Of a stretch of 64,000 nucleotides of DNA, positions 1-8,614 are shown one piece after another. How positions within the stretch are numbered: position 1 is the first letter of the stretch; each line of letters begins with the position of its first letter. Source of the DNA: Treponema sp. (GTDB lineage: Bacteria; Spirochaetota; Spirochaetia; Treponematales; Breznakiellaceae). The notes under the pieces were generated by a model. It was not told the origin of the DNA. It did not search any database and saw nothing but the letters and a program-made list of their open reading frames with translations. The stretch spans positions 1-64,000 of the forward strand of contig JAISBR010000085.1 in NCBI GenBank assembly GCA_031266095.1. The letters are read 5' to 3'. The position numbers were made by a program, and so were the translations under genes.

Positions 1-516
1 GAGGAGGGGGATGAGGAAATCCTCAAAGAGCGGATACTGGCGGCGGGCAGCCCGTTCATGAAGGAGATAGACCTGCTGACCAGCATGAAGGGGGTAGGCG
101 TCTTTATAGCCATAGCGATCATTGCGGACATTATCGAGGTGAGCCGGTTCAAGAACTCGAAGGCGTTTACTTCGTATCTGCGCTCGGCGCCGAAGGTAGC
201 GGCCTCGAATACCTCCTGCAGTGTACGGGGGACGAACAAGCAGGGGAGGAAGCTGAGCTCGACGCTGCTAACGCAATCGCTGAATCATGTGCTTAAGGCG
301 AGCGTGAAACTGAGGGACTGGTATATGAGGTTAAGCGAATATAAAAAGGCCGGGCTGGTACGGACGGGCGTAAGGAGGCGTATATTGGCGGAGATCTATC
401 AGATGCTGAAGAAGGGGGAGTATCACTACGGGCGGGACGCGGTGAAACACGGGACAAAGATGGCCGCCTACAAAAAATTTCTTGAAAGTCAAACATTTTT
501 GAAAAAAAGTGCTTGA
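1..516 (+). CDS. IS110-family transposase, C-terminal part (5' end outside window)
   Basis: The frame is open from the first base of the window, so this is the 3' part of a longer gene; an internal ATG at 58 is not the real start. The protein has the IS116/IS110/IS902 (Transposase_20) C-terminal domain: a helix-hairpin-helix-like MKGVG segment, a YLRSAPKV segment in place of the usual Y-x-G-L-x-P, and the NTSCSVRGTNKQG stretch that carries the conserved serine of this family. The N-terminal DEDD RuvC-like domain must lie upstream of base 1. In IS110 elements the transposase recombines DNA guided by a bridge RNA made from a non-coding end of the element. No stop or frameshift is seen in this part, so the element may be intact. 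The right end probably lies within 517-600. Confidence 0.85.
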   Translation, partial: EEGDEEILKERILAAGSPFMKEIDLLTSMKGVGVFIAIAIIADIIEVSRFKNSKAFTSYLRSAPKVAASNTSCSVRGTNKQGRKLSSTLLTQSLNHVLKASVKLRDWYMRLSEYKKAGLVRTGVRRRILAEIYQMLKKGEYHYGRDAVKHGTKMAAYKKFLESQTFLKKSA

Positions 517-623
517 CTTTTATCATAGACGACCTTGTGGTGCATTTTTTCTTTAAAGCAAGATGCTTTTAGGAGAATGGTGTTACTAAAAAAATAAACG
601 CCGATACCCTGCCGCGCGGCGGC

Positions 624-1304
624 TCAGGGGGCGAGCGTTTGCGCAAGCAGTTCCAGATACGCGGCGCGGCTGAGTTCCTCCCCGCCGAGGCTGCCGAGGT
701 GCCTTGAGGGGACCTGGCAGTCGATGAAGGCTACGTTGTCGGCAAAGAGCAGGCGCGCCAGGCTGAGGAAGGCGGTCTTGGAGGCGTTGGGCTCTGCGGC
801 GAACATGGATTCCCCGAAGAAGATTCTGCCGATGCGGATACCGTAGCAGCCGCCGGCCAGTTCCCCGCCGCGGTAGGCCTCCGCCGAATGGGCCCAGCCC
901 AGGCGGTAGAGTTCCGTGTAGGCGTCAATGATGTCGCCGGTGATCCAGGTTCCCCCCTGGGCGGGCCGCTCTGTCTCCGCGCAGTTCCTGATAACACCGG
1001 CAAAGTCCCGGTCAAAGGCGACTTCGAATTCGCCGCGCCGCAGGAGCTTCCGCATGGAGGCCGAGACATGGAGCTTTTCCGGATAGAGGATAAACCGGGG
1101 GTCCGGGGACTGCCAGATGACGGGATCGCCGGCGTTGTACCAGGGGAAGATACCCTGCTCGTACGCGGAGAGGAGCATCCCCGGCGAAAGGTTCCCGCCG
1201 ACGGCGACAATATCGCCCCCGCCGCGGGGATCGGGAAAGGCGTAGCGCTCGTTTTCGTTCAGATAGGGAAAGTCCGGGTCGGGTCCGGGGCGGAAGCCCG
1301 CCAC
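624..1304 (-). CDS. aat: Leucyl/phenylalanyl-tRNA--protein transferase
   Basis: Transfers Leu or Phe from aminoacyl-tRNA to proteins with an N-terminal Lys or Arg, creating an N-degron in the cytoplasm. The 226-aa length is normal for bacterial Aat. Visible family motifs are FPDPRGGGDIVAVGG near the N-terminus, GIFPWY, W.SPDPRF, GGCYGIRIGRIFFGESMF in the centre and FIDCQVPSRHLGSLGG near the end. The start is GTG at 1304, directly after the clpA stop codon (TAG then GTG), with a GGAGG inside the end of clpA about ten bases upstream, so it is translationally coupled to clpA. Together with clpS and clpA it makes an N-end-rule operon. Confidence 0.95.
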   Translation of the reverse strand: MAGFRPGPDPDFPYLNENERYAFPDPRGGGDIVAVGGNLSPGMLLSAYEQGIFPWYNAGDPVIWQSPDPRFILYPEKLHVSASMRKLLRRGEFEVAFDRDFAGVIRNCAETERPAQGGTWITGDIIDAYTELYRLGWAHSAEAYRGGELAGGCYGIRIGRIFFGESMFAAEPNASKTAFLSLARLLFADNVAFIDCQVPSRHLGSLGGEELSRAAYLELLAQTLAP

Positions 1305-3785
1305 CTAAATCAGCGCCTCCGGGGAACCGGGCTCATTCCGCACTTCCATCCGGTACTCGCCGTCGCGCCAGTCCATCACGGCAGCGCCGCCGGAACTCAG
1401 GCGGCCGAAGAGCACTTCGTCCACAAAGAGGCTTTTGATCTGGTCTTCGATAAGGCGGCACACATTGCGCGCGCCGAATTCCCGGCTGTAGCCTTCTTCG
1501 GCGAGCTTGTCCACGCAGGCGTCGGTAACGGTGAGGCGCACGTTCTTTTCCACGAGCTGTACGGCAAAGGCGTCAAGCTCCTTGCGGACAATAGACGCCA
1601 TGATTTCCCGCGAGAGGTGGCCGAAACGGACTACCGCGTCGAGGCGGTTACGGAACTCGGGCGTGAAGGTCTTTTCCACCGCGTCGTCTACCGCGCTTTC
1701 GTTCATCACCCGCTCACCAAAACCGATAAGCCCCTTGCCGATTTCCCTGGCCCCCGCGTTACTGGTCATGATGAGGATCACGTTCCTGAAGTCCGCCTTG
1801 CGGCCCTGATTGTCGGTAAGGGTGGCGTAATCCATTATCTGCAGCAGTATGTTGTAGATGTCCGGGTGGGCTTTTTCGATCTCATCCAGCAGCACCACGG
1901 CGTGGGGCTGCTTACGCACCGCGTCGGTAAGCTGGCCGCCGTCTTCGTAGCCGACATAGCCCGGCGATGAACCGATGAGCCGGGACACGGTGTACTTTTC
2001 CTGGTATTCGCTCATGTCAAAGCGGAACATCGTAACGCCGAGAATATCCGCCAGCTGCCGGGCCAGTTCCGTCTTGCCCACCCCGGTGGGGCCGGCAAAG
2101 AGGAAATTGGCCACCGGCTTGTTCTCCGTCCTGAAACCGGCCCTGGAACGTTTGACCGCCTTAACCACCGCGGCCACGGCCTCGTCCTGGCCAAAGATCC
2201 GCAGGCGGAGCTTTTCTTCCAGATCCCGGAGCCGGTCCTTTTCGGTTTCACCTACCGAGCGCTCCGGTATACGGGCGATTTTGGAAACCACGGTCTCAAT
2301 GACCGGCATCCCGATGTCGATAAGCTCCACCGGGCCGTCCGGTACCGCGGCGGGGTCCGTCGTCCCGTCACGGGCCGTGGTCCCCTCATGGGCCGTTGTC
2401 CCATTCAGGGTCGTTGTCCCTTCACGGGCCGTGGTCTCATCGGCGGCCTCCGCCGCCGGGGGTTCAGCCGCCTCACTCCGTTTGTATGCCTCGATCCGCG
2501 CGAACGCGCCGGCTTCGTCAATAACGTCAATCGCTTTATCCGGCAGGCGGCGCTCGGTGATGAATTGGGCGGAAAGGCGCACGGCCCCTTCCAGCGCCTC
2601 GTCACTGTAGCGCACCTGGTGAAAATCCTCATACTTGGACTTAAGACCCTTGAGAATGGCGAGAGCGTCCGCCTCGGACGGTTCATTGATGTCTATTTTC
2701 TGGAAACGCCGGGACAAAGCCCGGTCCTTGTCAAAGAATTTGCCGTACTCCTCGTGGGTGGTGGAGCCGATACAACGGAGCCTGCCCGAAGTGAGGGCGG
2801 GTTTCAGCAGGTTGGAAGCGTCCAGCGCGCCGCCTGAAACCGAACCGGCGCCTACCAGGGTGTGGATCTCGTCGATAAAGAGAATGGCTTTTTCTTTTCT
2901 GAGCATTTCCTCGACTACCCGTTTGATCCGTTCCTCAAAATCGCCCCGATACTTGGTACCCGCCACCAGCGCGCCCATGTCCAGTGAATAAATGCTGAAG
3001 CCCCTGAGCGTCGGGGGCACTTTGCCCGCCACAATCCGCTGGGCAAGCCCCTCGGTAATGGCGGTTTTACCAACCCCGGAATCCCCCACGTGGATCGGGT
3101 TGTTTTTCAATCGGCGGCAGAGTACCTGTATCGTGCGGCCAAGTTCTTCCTCCCTGCCGATAAGGGGTTCCAGCTTGTGGTCCTTTGCCAGGGCGGTAAG
3201 CTCGGTGGCGTAGCGTTCCAGGGCGCTCCTTTTGCCGGTCCTGGTTTTCTGCCCGGCCTCGCCCGCCTCGCCGTCCTCGGAAACGCCCGCGAATTTCTCG
3301 GCCTCGTTCAGCAGGTCTTCCCGGCTCCGGTGCTTTTTGTCCCCGAAAATACTTCCGTCAAAGTCATGGGAAAGGTTTTCCAGCAGTTCCAGCCGTTTGA
3401 CGCCCACCTTCCGCAGGTAATAGGCGCTGTAGTTCCGTTCTTCGTCAAACAGGGACACCAGAATATCCGCCACGTCGATCATCTCTTTCTGGGAGGACCG
3501 GCTTTGCAGCACCGCCCGCTCAATCACACTCTGGAAACCCACGGTCTGGGTAGGTTCCGCCATGTCGCTGATAACCGGGACTTTCTGCTCAAAGTAATTT
3601 TCCATGCCGTTCTTGAGCTGATCCAGGTTCGCCCCACAGGAGCTGAGCACGTCCTGAACTTCGTCGAAGGCCAGGGCCGCGTACAGAATATGCTCAGGCG
3701 TCAGATACTCGTGGTTCCGTACCTTAGCCTCGTTATAAGCGGCGTTGATTATGGCCTGTACATGGCCGGAACATTTCATGTTCAT
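1305..3785 (-). CDS. clpA: ClpA, ATP-dependent Clp protease unfoldase subunit
   Basis: Hexameric AAA+ unfoldase that feeds substrates, including those delivered by ClpS, into ClpP. Domains in order: Clp-N repeats (about residues 1-140), D1 AAA module with Walker [10 protein letters not shown] and Walker [11 protein letters not shown]2 module with Walker [10 protein letters not shown] and [13 protein letters not shown], then the ClpB D2-small domain. I place the start at ATG 3785 (826 aa) because a GAGGGG ribosome site sits just upstream; a TTG at 3815 would add ten unsupported residues. There is no ClpB-type coiled-coil middle domain, as expected for ClpA. Odd point: between D1 and D2 lies a Thr/Gly-rich insert made of 6-residue tandem repeats (GTTARE-like). 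Confidence 0.95.
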   Translation of the reverse strand: MNMKCSGHVQAIINAAYNEAKVRNHEYLTPEHILYAALAFDEVQDVLSSCGANLDQLKNGMENYFEQKVPVISDMAEPTQTVGFQSVIERAVLQSRSSQKEMIDVADILVSLFDEERNYSAYYLRKVGVKRLELLENLSHDFDGSIFGDKKHRSREDLLNEAEKFAGVSEDGEAGEAGQKTRTGKRSALERYATELTALAKDHKLEPLIGREEELGRTIQVLCRRLKNNPIHVGDSGVGKTAITEGLAQRIVAGKVPPTLRGFSIYSLDMGALVAGTKYRGDFEERIKRVVEEMLRKEKAILFIDEIHTLVGAGSVSGGALDASNLLKPALTSGRLRCIGSTTHEEYGKFFDKDRALSRRFQKIDINEPSEADALAILKGLKSKYEDFHQVRYSDEALEGAVRLSAQFITERRLPDKAIDVIDEAGAFARIEAYKRSEAAEPPAAEAADETTAREGTTTLNGTTAHEGTTARDGTTDPAAVPDGPVELIDIGMPVIETVVSKIARIPERSVGETEKDRLRDLEEKLRLRIFGQDEAVAAVVKAVKRSRAGFRTENKPVANFLFAGPTGVGKTELARQLADILGVTMFRFDMSEYQEKYTVSRLIGSSPGYVGYEDGGQLTDAVRKQPHAVVLLDEIEKAHPDIYNILLQIMDYATLTDNQGRKADFRNVILIMTSNAGAREIGKGLIGFGERVMNESAVDDAVEKTFTPEFRNRLDAVVRFGHLSREIMASIVRKELDAFAVQLVEKNVRLTVTDACVDKLAEEGYSREFGARNVCRLIEDQIKSLFVDEVLFGRLSSGGAAVMDWRDGEYRMEVRNEPGSPEALI
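2352..2438 (-). repeat. 18-bp tandem repeat inside clpA
   Basis: Five imperfect copies of an 18-bp unit encode [24 protein letters not shown] and GTTDPA in the linker between the two AAA modules of ClpA. The unit is a multiple of three, so copy-number change would leave the frame intact. The segment is low complexity and probably disordered. Confidence 0.8.
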
Positions 3786-3815
3786 GCTAATCCCCTCACT
3801 TTCATTATCCCTCAA

Positions 3816-4118
3816 TCATGCCGGTTCTACAATACAGCGGAGGGGAAATTCATGCTCCCGCGCCGCCGCGTGGACCTGCTCCGCCTTGGTGGCCGCAATA
3901 TCCCAGGTGTAGATCCCCACCACTCCCCTGCCCTTTCGGTGTACGTCCAGCATGATCCGGTTCGCGTCCGCAAGGGTTTTATGAAAGATCACCATCAATA
4001 CTTCCACCACAAAATCCATGGTGGTATAGTGATCGTTCAAAAGAATCACCCGGTATACCTCCGGTTCCTTGAGCTTTTCATCGGTCTTTTCCGCTGTTTT
4101 AGTTACCAGCCGGGCCAT
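3816..4118 (-). CDS. clpS: ClpS adaptor protein
   Basis: Adaptor that binds N-degron residues and delivers substrates to ClpA. The 100-aa protein contains the ClpS core: VILLNDHYTTMDFVVEVLMVIFHKTLADANRIMLDVHRKGRG is recognisable, with the ND and HRKG segments that shape the N-degron pocket, and the ending typical of the family (CIVEPA). It starts at ATG 4118. Its stop lies 30 bases before the clpA start, so clpS-clpA-aat forms one minus-strand unit. Confidence 0.93.
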   Translation of the reverse strand: MARLVTKTAEKTDEKLKEPEVYRVILLNDHYTTMDFVVEVLMVIFHKTLADANRIMLDVHRKGRGVVGIYTWDIAATKAEQVHAAAREHEFPLRCIVEPA

Positions 4119-4251
4119 GGGACATTATAAAATGAGGGGTGAACGATGGGCAAGTAGGCGCGCTGCCTCATCAGTCACCGGTAAGCCGGGAGAACCGCTG
4201 CCCGGCGTCCAATTCGAGCGGGAAGCATTACAGCAGCACGAAAAAAAAGTC

Positions 4252-4280
4252 TTGACCTTTTTTCATTAAATAGGTACAAT
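4252..4280 (+). promoter_or_regulatory. Sigma-70-type promoter for the kinase-like gene at 4361
   Basis: TTGACC at 4252-4257 and TACAAT at 4275-4280 are separated by exactly 17 bases. The predicted start near 4287 leaves a leader of about 75-90 bases before the GTG 4361 or ATG 4376 start. It lies in the gap between clpS, which diverges, and this gene. Confidence 0.65.
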
Positions 4281-4360
4281 AGGGAAAAGCATAAGGCGGA
4301 CTTGCAGGGATCTAAATGATGGGGACGACTTGGCACAGAATTTGTTATAGTATTGTGAGC

Positions 4361-5017
4361 GTGAATAAGGCAATAATGCAAAAGACCGGGATGGGTTTTC
4401 GTATCACCGCCGGTCTGACCTACCCGTCGCTGGATTTTTTTGACCTAAAAACTGAAATTCTCAGAAAGGCAATACATTTTCTTATTGCCTTAAGCCCCTC
4501 TATGGCTGCGGTGAGCCGATCTTTTATCGTGATCTTCCTTATGATTGGTACATTGGCTTATACCTGTATGGAGATCCTGCGGCTTTCCGGTATTAAGGTG
4601 CCCCTGATTTCTTCGCTTACCTGTATGGCTTCCCGTTCACGGGATATCGGCTATTTTGTGATGGGGCCGGTGACTTTAGGCCTGGGCGCCCTGCTTGTCC
4701 TGTTGCTCTACCCCTCTCCGGCGGCCTCGATAGCCATCTATGCCCTGGCTTTTGGCGATGGGTTCGCCAGTCTTGTGGGCAAATTCTTCGGCAGGCTGCG
4801 GCCGGACTTCCTCCGGGGCAAAAGCGTTGAGGGTTCTCTGGCTTGTTTTGCGGCGGTCTTAATCACCGCTTCCCTGGTTTCACCGGATACCCGTGTTGTC
4901 CTGATAGCGGCCTTCACCGCCACGGCGGTAGAAGCCCTCCCCCTGGGAGATTACGACAACCTCGCGATGCCCATGATCGTGGGCTTTATGGTTCAGATAG
5001 TCTCGCTTACCGGCTGA
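4361..5017 (+). CDS. Polyprenol/dolichol/phytol kinase-like (CDP-archaeol/phosphatidate cytidylyltransferase superfamily) membrane protein
   Basis: An integral membrane protein with about six hydrophobic segments. It carries the signature of the DGK1/SEC59/VTE5 lipid kinase group: ALAFGDGFASLVGKFFGR followed by KSVEGSLACF, and a late PLGDYDNLAMP segment. Members phosphorylate dolichol, phytol or diacylglycerol, often with CTP; the substrate here is unknown. Several starts are possible in the frame; GTG 4361 or ATG 4376 fit best, because an AAGG lies just before ATG 4376 and the residues further upstream look non-coding. The 3' end overlaps the convergent rlmE by 25 bases. The next plus-strand gene makes polyprenyl diphosphate, so a role in polyprenol recycling is possible but is inference. 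Confidence 0.65.
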   Translation: MNKAIMQKTGMGFRITAGLTYPSLDFFDLKTEILRKAIHFLIALSPSMAAVSRSFIVIFLMIGTLAYTCMEILRLSGIKVPLISSLTCMASRSRDIGYFVMGPVTLGLGALLVLLLYPSPAASIAIYALAFGDGFASLVGKFFGRLRPDFLRGKSVEGSLACFAAVLITASLVSPDTRVVLIAAFTATAVEALPLGDYDNLAMPMIVGFMVQIVSLTG

Positions 5018-5676
5018 TTTTGTATCCTTCCCATTCCGATATAATATGTCTCAAATGATTCACCCCGGCAGGCTTGGGGTTTGAAACTTTTCGCGGTAGC
5101 AAAAAATGTTTTTATCCGTTTGAGTAGTTCCGCAGTATCCCCGCCCTGAAAAACCTTAATCACCAGATGACCGCCTTTCGCCAGGGCCTTTTCGGCATAA
5201 TCAAGAACCGTCCCGGCGAGTCCCTGGGAACGGGCGGCGTCTACCGAATGATTCCCGCTGGTAGCCGGCGCGGCGTCGCTGATTATCAGTGAGTAAGGTC
5301 CCCTGGAAAGGATGAGGCCTTGGACTGCGGGATCGGTAATGTCGCCCTGTACAAAGAAAAAATTGTCTCCGTCAAAGAGGCCCCGGTCATACCGGCGGGA
5401 AAGGGGAAAAATATCCGCCGAAACGAGGAGACCATTACCCGCTATTTTTCGCAGTACATAGAGACTCCAGCTTCCCGGGGCGGCCCCCAAATCCAGAACC
5501 CGGCGGCCCGGTTCCCCGGCGCTGTTAGACGCTAAGCCGCGGCCCGTACTGGACGCTCCGGTTTTGAGCAGGCCGAATTTTTCGTCTATTTCTTTGAGCT
5601 TATAAACTGAACGGGCGGGATAGCCCTCTTTCCGCGCCTTGAGCTGCCAGTAATCCGGTTTCTTGTAATCCGCCAT
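4993..5676 (-). CDS. rlmE: 23S rRNA (uridine-2'-O-)methyltransferase RlmE (FtsJ/RrmJ)
   Basis: SAM-dependent 2'-O-methylation of U2552-equivalent in 23S rRNA, a late step in 50S assembly. The 227-aa protein has the FtsJ fold: motif I VLDLGAAPGSW, the DITDPA segment, IISDAAPATSG and the catalytic lysine region LVIKVFQGG. The K-D-K-E tetrad residues appear present (the lysine in SVYKLKEID, the aspartate in SDAAP, the lysine in VIKVFQ, the glutamate in SFETYYIG). A short insert of about 15 residues precedes motif I (KTGASSTGRGLASNSAGEP), longer than in E. coli. It starts at ATG 5676, diverging from the polyprenyl synthase only 21 bases away. Confidence 0.92.
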   Translation of the reverse strand: MADYKKPDYWQLKARKEGYPARSVYKLKEIDEKFGLLKTGASSTGRGLASNSAGEPGRRVLDLGAAPGSWSLYVLRKIAGNGLLVSADIFPLSRRYDRGLFDGDNFFFVQGDITDPAVQGLILSRGPYSLIISDAAPATSGNHSVDAARSQGLAGTVLDYAEKALAKGGHLVIKVFQGGDTAELLKRIKTFFATAKSFKPQACRGESFETYYIGMGRIQNQPVSETI

Positions 5677-5692
5677 TTGTATCCTGTATAAT
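5663..5692 (+). promoter_or_regulatory. Promoter abutting the polyprenyl synthase start
   Basis: TTGTAA at 5663-5668 and a perfect TATAAT at 5687-5692, spacing 18. The expected transcription start is about 5698-5700, which coincides with the ATG at 5698. No ribosome site is seen before that ATG, so the message may be leaderless. The hexamers overlap the start of the divergent rlmE. Confidence 0.5.
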
Positions 5693-5697
5693 TATGT

Positions 5698-6777
5698 ATG
5701 GATCAACAGTATACCCGGCGGCTTGAAAAAATTGAAGCGGCGCTTGAACACTGGCTGACGGAAAATCCCGGCCCGGTTTTAACAGAAGGAATATTTCCCG
5801 GTTTGGGGAAAACGCTGAATGCCGAATCCTGGCAAGCCCTGACCGCGCCCGGCCGGGACCTGCTCTCACGGGGTGGGAAACGCTGGCGGCCTTTGCTGAT
5901 GACCCTGGTCTGCGAAACTCTCGGCGGCGCCAACGCCGCCCTGCCGCTTGTTCCTCTGGTTGAATTCTGCCATAATGCAAGTCTCATTCACGATGATATT
6001 GAGGATGATTCCGACGAGCGCCGGGGTAAACCCGCAGCACACCTTGTCCACGGCGTTGACGCAGCGATCAACGGCGGCTGTTTTCTTTACTTTCTTTCCT
6101 TGAGCTGTATCGACTCTTGGGCGGCGGAGTTTGATGCCGGGGAATATAAAAGCCGGATGTATGCCCTCTGGGCCGGGTATATACGGAAACTTCACCTGGG
6201 GCAGGCAATGGACATTAGCTGGCACCGGAACTTTTCCCTCATCCCCGCCGAGGAAGAATATTATACGATGTGCGGATTAAAGACCGGCTGTCTTGCCCGC
6301 TTTGCCGCCGTGCTGGGGGTCTGTGCGGCTGAGGCGGCGGCTAAAGGCAAGGGCGGGGTATACGCGGCCCTTGCGGAGCGGTTTGGCGAAGCGGCGGAAA
6401 AACTGGGCATTGGTTTTCAGATACTCGATGATGTTAAAAACCTTACCACCGGCATTCCCGGGAAAAAACGGGGAGACGATGTAGTCGAGGGGAAGAAGAG
6501 CCTGCCGGTGCTCCTCTACCTGCGCCGTTACCCTGAAAGGCGGGAACTGGCCGCCCGTTGTTTTACGGCAGCCCATTCCGGCGGTACAACGGCGCCTGAA
6601 GTGGAAGAGTTGATCCGGGTCCTTGAAGCCGCCGGGGTTCTTGCCGAGGCGGAGGAAAAGGGCAAGAACCTTATCGCGGAGGCCCGGCGGATTTTTGCCG
6701 CTCCGCCCGCCGTGCCCTTTCCCCTACACGGGGAAGGGATCTCCCTGCTGGCAGACCTCGCCGATCTTATCAGTTGA
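5698..6777 (+). CDS. Polyprenyl diphosphate synthase (trans-isoprenyl synthase family)
   Basis: Condenses isopentenyl diphosphate with an allylic diphosphate to build linear isoprenoids in the cytoplasm. The 359-aa protein has GGKRWRP (IPP binding), the first aspartate-rich motif in IHDDIEDDSDERRGKPAAH, a GQAMD-equivalent segment LGQAMDISWH, and the second aspartate-rich region QILDDVKNLTTGIPGKKRGDD with KKSLPVLL. Chain length cannot be read safely from sequence: the residues before the first DDxxD are small to medium (NASLI), so farnesyl, geranylgeranyl or longer products are all possible. It starts at ATG 5698 without an evident ribosome site. It is followed 13 bases later by the DUF151 gene, which has its own strong site. 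Confidence 0.88.
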   Translation: MDQQYTRRLEKIEAALEHWLTENPGPVLTEGIFPGLGKTLNAESWQALTAPGRDLLSRGGKRWRPLLMTLVCETLGGANAALPLVPLVEFCHNASLIHDDIEDDSDERRGKPAAHLVHGVDAAINGGCFLYFLSLSCIDSWAAEFDAGEYKSRMYALWAGYIRKLHLGQAMDISWHRNFSLIPAEEEYYTMCGLKTGCLARFAAVLGVCAAEAAAKGKGGVYAALAERFGEAAEKLGIGFQILDDVKNLTTGIPGKKRGDDVVEGKKSLPVLLYLRRYPERRELAARCFTAAHSGGTTAPEVEELIRVLEAAGVLAEAEEKGKNLIAEARRIFAAPPAVPFPLHGEGISLLADLADLIS

Positions 6778-6790
6778 TTCGGAGGACAGA

Positions 6791-7426
6791 ATGAGGGAAA
6801 TGCTGAGCGCCGAAATATGGTCCATTGGCCAGAATAATCAGGGTAACGCGGTGCTGCTGCGGCCCAGGGACTTGGGAATCGCGGTGCCGATTTTCATCGG
6901 CCAGCTTGAAATGCAGTCCATATTGATCGGCAGGGAGGGGATAAGCCTGCCCCGGCCTCTGACACACGATCTCTTCCTCAATATGCTCCATCATCTGGGC
7001 CTAAGCCTTGAGCGGGTAGAAGTTCATGAGCTGAAGGATAACACCTTTCATGCGCGGCTTATCATAAGTGGCGGGCGGTTCAGTGAAGAAGAACCTCTGA
7101 TTATGGACAGCCGGCCATCCGATGCCTTTGCTCTGGCGGTCCGTAGAAGGTGTCCCATTCTTATCGCTTCCACGGTGGTTGAACAGGCCGGAATTCCCCT
7201 CGATTGTTTTCTGGATGAACTGGAAGAAACCGAAAGGAATATCCCCGCCGGGCCGGAAGTCGGCGAAAGCCCGTCCCCGGAGGAGTTTTCCCATGAAATG
7301 GGAAACTACCGGAAACTGCTGGACCAACTCAACCAGGCGGTGGCTGCGGAGGAATATGAGCGGGCCGCGAAGATTCGGGATATGCTGAACCTGCTGGACA
7401 AGGGACAGGAAGGCAGAGAAATCTGA
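6791..7426 (+). CDS. Bifunctional nuclease (DUF151) domain protein with C-terminal UVR motif
   Basis: The 211-aa protein begins with the BFN/DUF151 fold (EIWSIGQNNQGNAVLLRP, VPIFIGQLEMQSI, DAFALAVRRRCPI) over about residues 1-135. It ends with a UVR motif (YRKLLDQLNQAVAAEEYERAAKIRDMLNLL), the UvrB-UvrC contact helix pair also found in ClpC and McsA. Bacterial DUF151 proteins of this build are widespread but their role is not settled; the BFN name comes from plant nucleases. The start at ATG 6791 is fixed by GGAGG at 6781. It lies 13 bases after the polyprenyl synthase and is probably cotranscribed. Confidence 0.85.
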   Translation: MREMLSAEIWSIGQNNQGNAVLLRPRDLGIAVPIFIGQLEMQSILIGREGISLPRPLTHDLFLNMLHHLGLSLERVEVHELKDNTFHARLIISGGRFSEEEPLIMDSRPSDAFALAVRRRCPILIASTVVEQAGIPLDCFLDELEETERNIPAGPEVGESPSPEEFSHEMGNYRKLLDQLNQAVAAEEYERAAKIRDMLNLLDKGQEGREI

Positions 7427-7457
7427 ATACGGCTACAAAAATAACAAAAAAAACTAG

Positions 7458-7486
7458 TTGCCAAAGTAAAAATACCGATATATGAT
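7458..7486 (+). promoter_or_regulatory. Sigma-70-type promoter for the LysM-M23 gene
   Basis: TTGCCA at 7458-7463 and TATGAT at 7481-7486 with a 17-base spacer, in an AT-rich gap. The predicted start near 7493 leaves about 25 bases of leader before GTG 7519. Confidence 0.6.
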
Positions 7487-7518
7487 AGAGCAATCTCAAT
7501 TTCGGAGTCCAGACACCA

Positions 7519-8565
7519 GTGCAGGATTTTTTTCGGAAAAACAGCAAGATTCTCCCCAAACTGGCGCTGGTGTTGTGCCTGTTTCAATTCTTATCATCTT
7601 TTGTCATTCCTTTTCTGGAGGGAAAGTCCGGGCTGAAGGCTGAGGCCGCTTTGGGCGCGCTCGGCCGGCTCATTCCGGCGTTTGGGCGGCAGGAAGAAGA
7701 CCCGGCGGTCCAGGGCGGCGTGGGCGGCGGCAGTCTGCTGGACGCGGTAATTTCCGAAAGCGACGTCAGCGTTGCCCTTATCGAAGAGGCGGTAAACCTT
7801 GAGGCCGGCGTGCTTGAACCGGAATCTTTCTCCAAGCCCCGCTTATTGCTCTATGACATCTATGCCGTACAGAAAGGGGACACTATCGGCGATCTGGCCG
7901 CCGCTTTCGGCCTCAACCCGGATACCCTCATTTCGGTGAATGACATCAAAAATACCAGACTTCTTCAGATTGGGCAGGTGCTGAAAGTCCCGAACCAAGA
8001 CGGAATTTTTTATACCGTCAAAAAAGACGACACACTGGAAAGCGTTGCCGAAAAATACAGTACAAATACCCAGGCTATCCAAATAGTCAATGAACTCTTT
8101 TCGAATGCCGTAAACACCGGCGCGGCCCTCTTTATCCCCGGCGGCCGTCTTGACTGGATAAACCTTCAGGAAATCAACGGTGATCTCTTTAGCTGGCCTA
8201 TACGGGGCTACATCACCTCTCCCTACGGATACCGAAGAAGCCCCTTTACCGGGGTCCGCCAATTTCATTCGGGCCTTGACATCGGCTCGCCCAAGGGGAC
8301 CCCTGTCAGGGCCGCTATGTCGGGCAGGGTCAGCGCCGCAGGCTGGGACGATATTCTGGGCAATTACGTGGTACTAACCCACCATTCAGGCTACCGGACC
8401 CTGTATGGCCACATGAGCGTACTCAGGGTCAAGTACGGGGCCTATGTGGGAAGCGGCGAGCGCGTCGGCGATGTAGGCAGTACCGGTCTCAGTACCGGGC
8501 CCCATCTGCACTTTACAGTGTATAAAAACGGCGTTACGGTAAACCCCCGCGTCTTGATGAAGTAA
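7519..8565 (+). CDS. LysM-domain M23 (LytM-type) peptidase
   Basis: Secreted or membrane-anchored murein peptidase. Residues 1-35 form a signal/anchor (basic start, then a hydrophobic run ALVLCLFQFLSSFVIPFL). Two LysM modules follow at about 112-155 (YAVQKGDTIGDLAAAFGLN) and 168-212 (YTVKKDDTLESVAEKYSTN). The C-terminal 120 residues are an M23 domain with HSGLDIGSPKGTPVRA (zinc His and Asp), HHSGYRTLYGHMS and STGPHLHF, so all zinc and catalytic residues are present. The start is GTG 7519: an in-frame TAG at 7486 leaves no upstream alternative, and GGAG is at 7504. Proteins like this (NlpD/EnvC/MepM-like) cleave peptidoglycan cross-links or activate amidases; which one is not decidable here. 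Confidence 0.9.
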   Translation: MQDFFRKNSKILPKLALVLCLFQFLSSFVIPFLEGKSGLKAEAALGALGRLIPAFGRQEEDPAVQGGVGGGSLLDAVISESDVSVALIEEAVNLEAGVLEPESFSKPRLLLYDIYAVQKGDTIGDLAAAFGLNPDTLISVNDIKNTRLLQIGQVLKVPNQDGIFYTVKKDDTLESVAEKYSTNTQAIQIVNELFSNAVNTGAALFIPGGRLDWINLQEINGDLFSWPIRGYITSPYGYRRSPFTGVRQFHSGLDIGSPKGTPVRAAMSGRVSAAGWDDILGNYVVLTHHSGYRTLYGHMSVLRVKYGAYVGSGERVGDVGSTGLSTGPHLHFTVYKNGVTVNPRVLMK

Positions 8566-8614
8566 AAGCCCGGCCTAAATCCCGCGAGAAAATTTCGTCG
8601 TATCCGTCCGGCTG

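Noticed and set aside
888..1970. Long plus-strand open frame antisense to aat and clpA
   Set aside because: It is the mirror of high-GC coding sequence; the protein has no recognisable domain, while the minus strand encodes clear Aat and ClpA.
3090..4130. Plus-strand open frame antisense to clpA and clpS
   Set aside because: Shadow of the real genes; low-complexity and without domain similarity.
6623..6790. Upstream extension of the DUF151 gene
   Set aside because: The extra 56 codons lie inside the polyprenyl synthase in another frame; GGAGG before ATG 6791 and the family start there.
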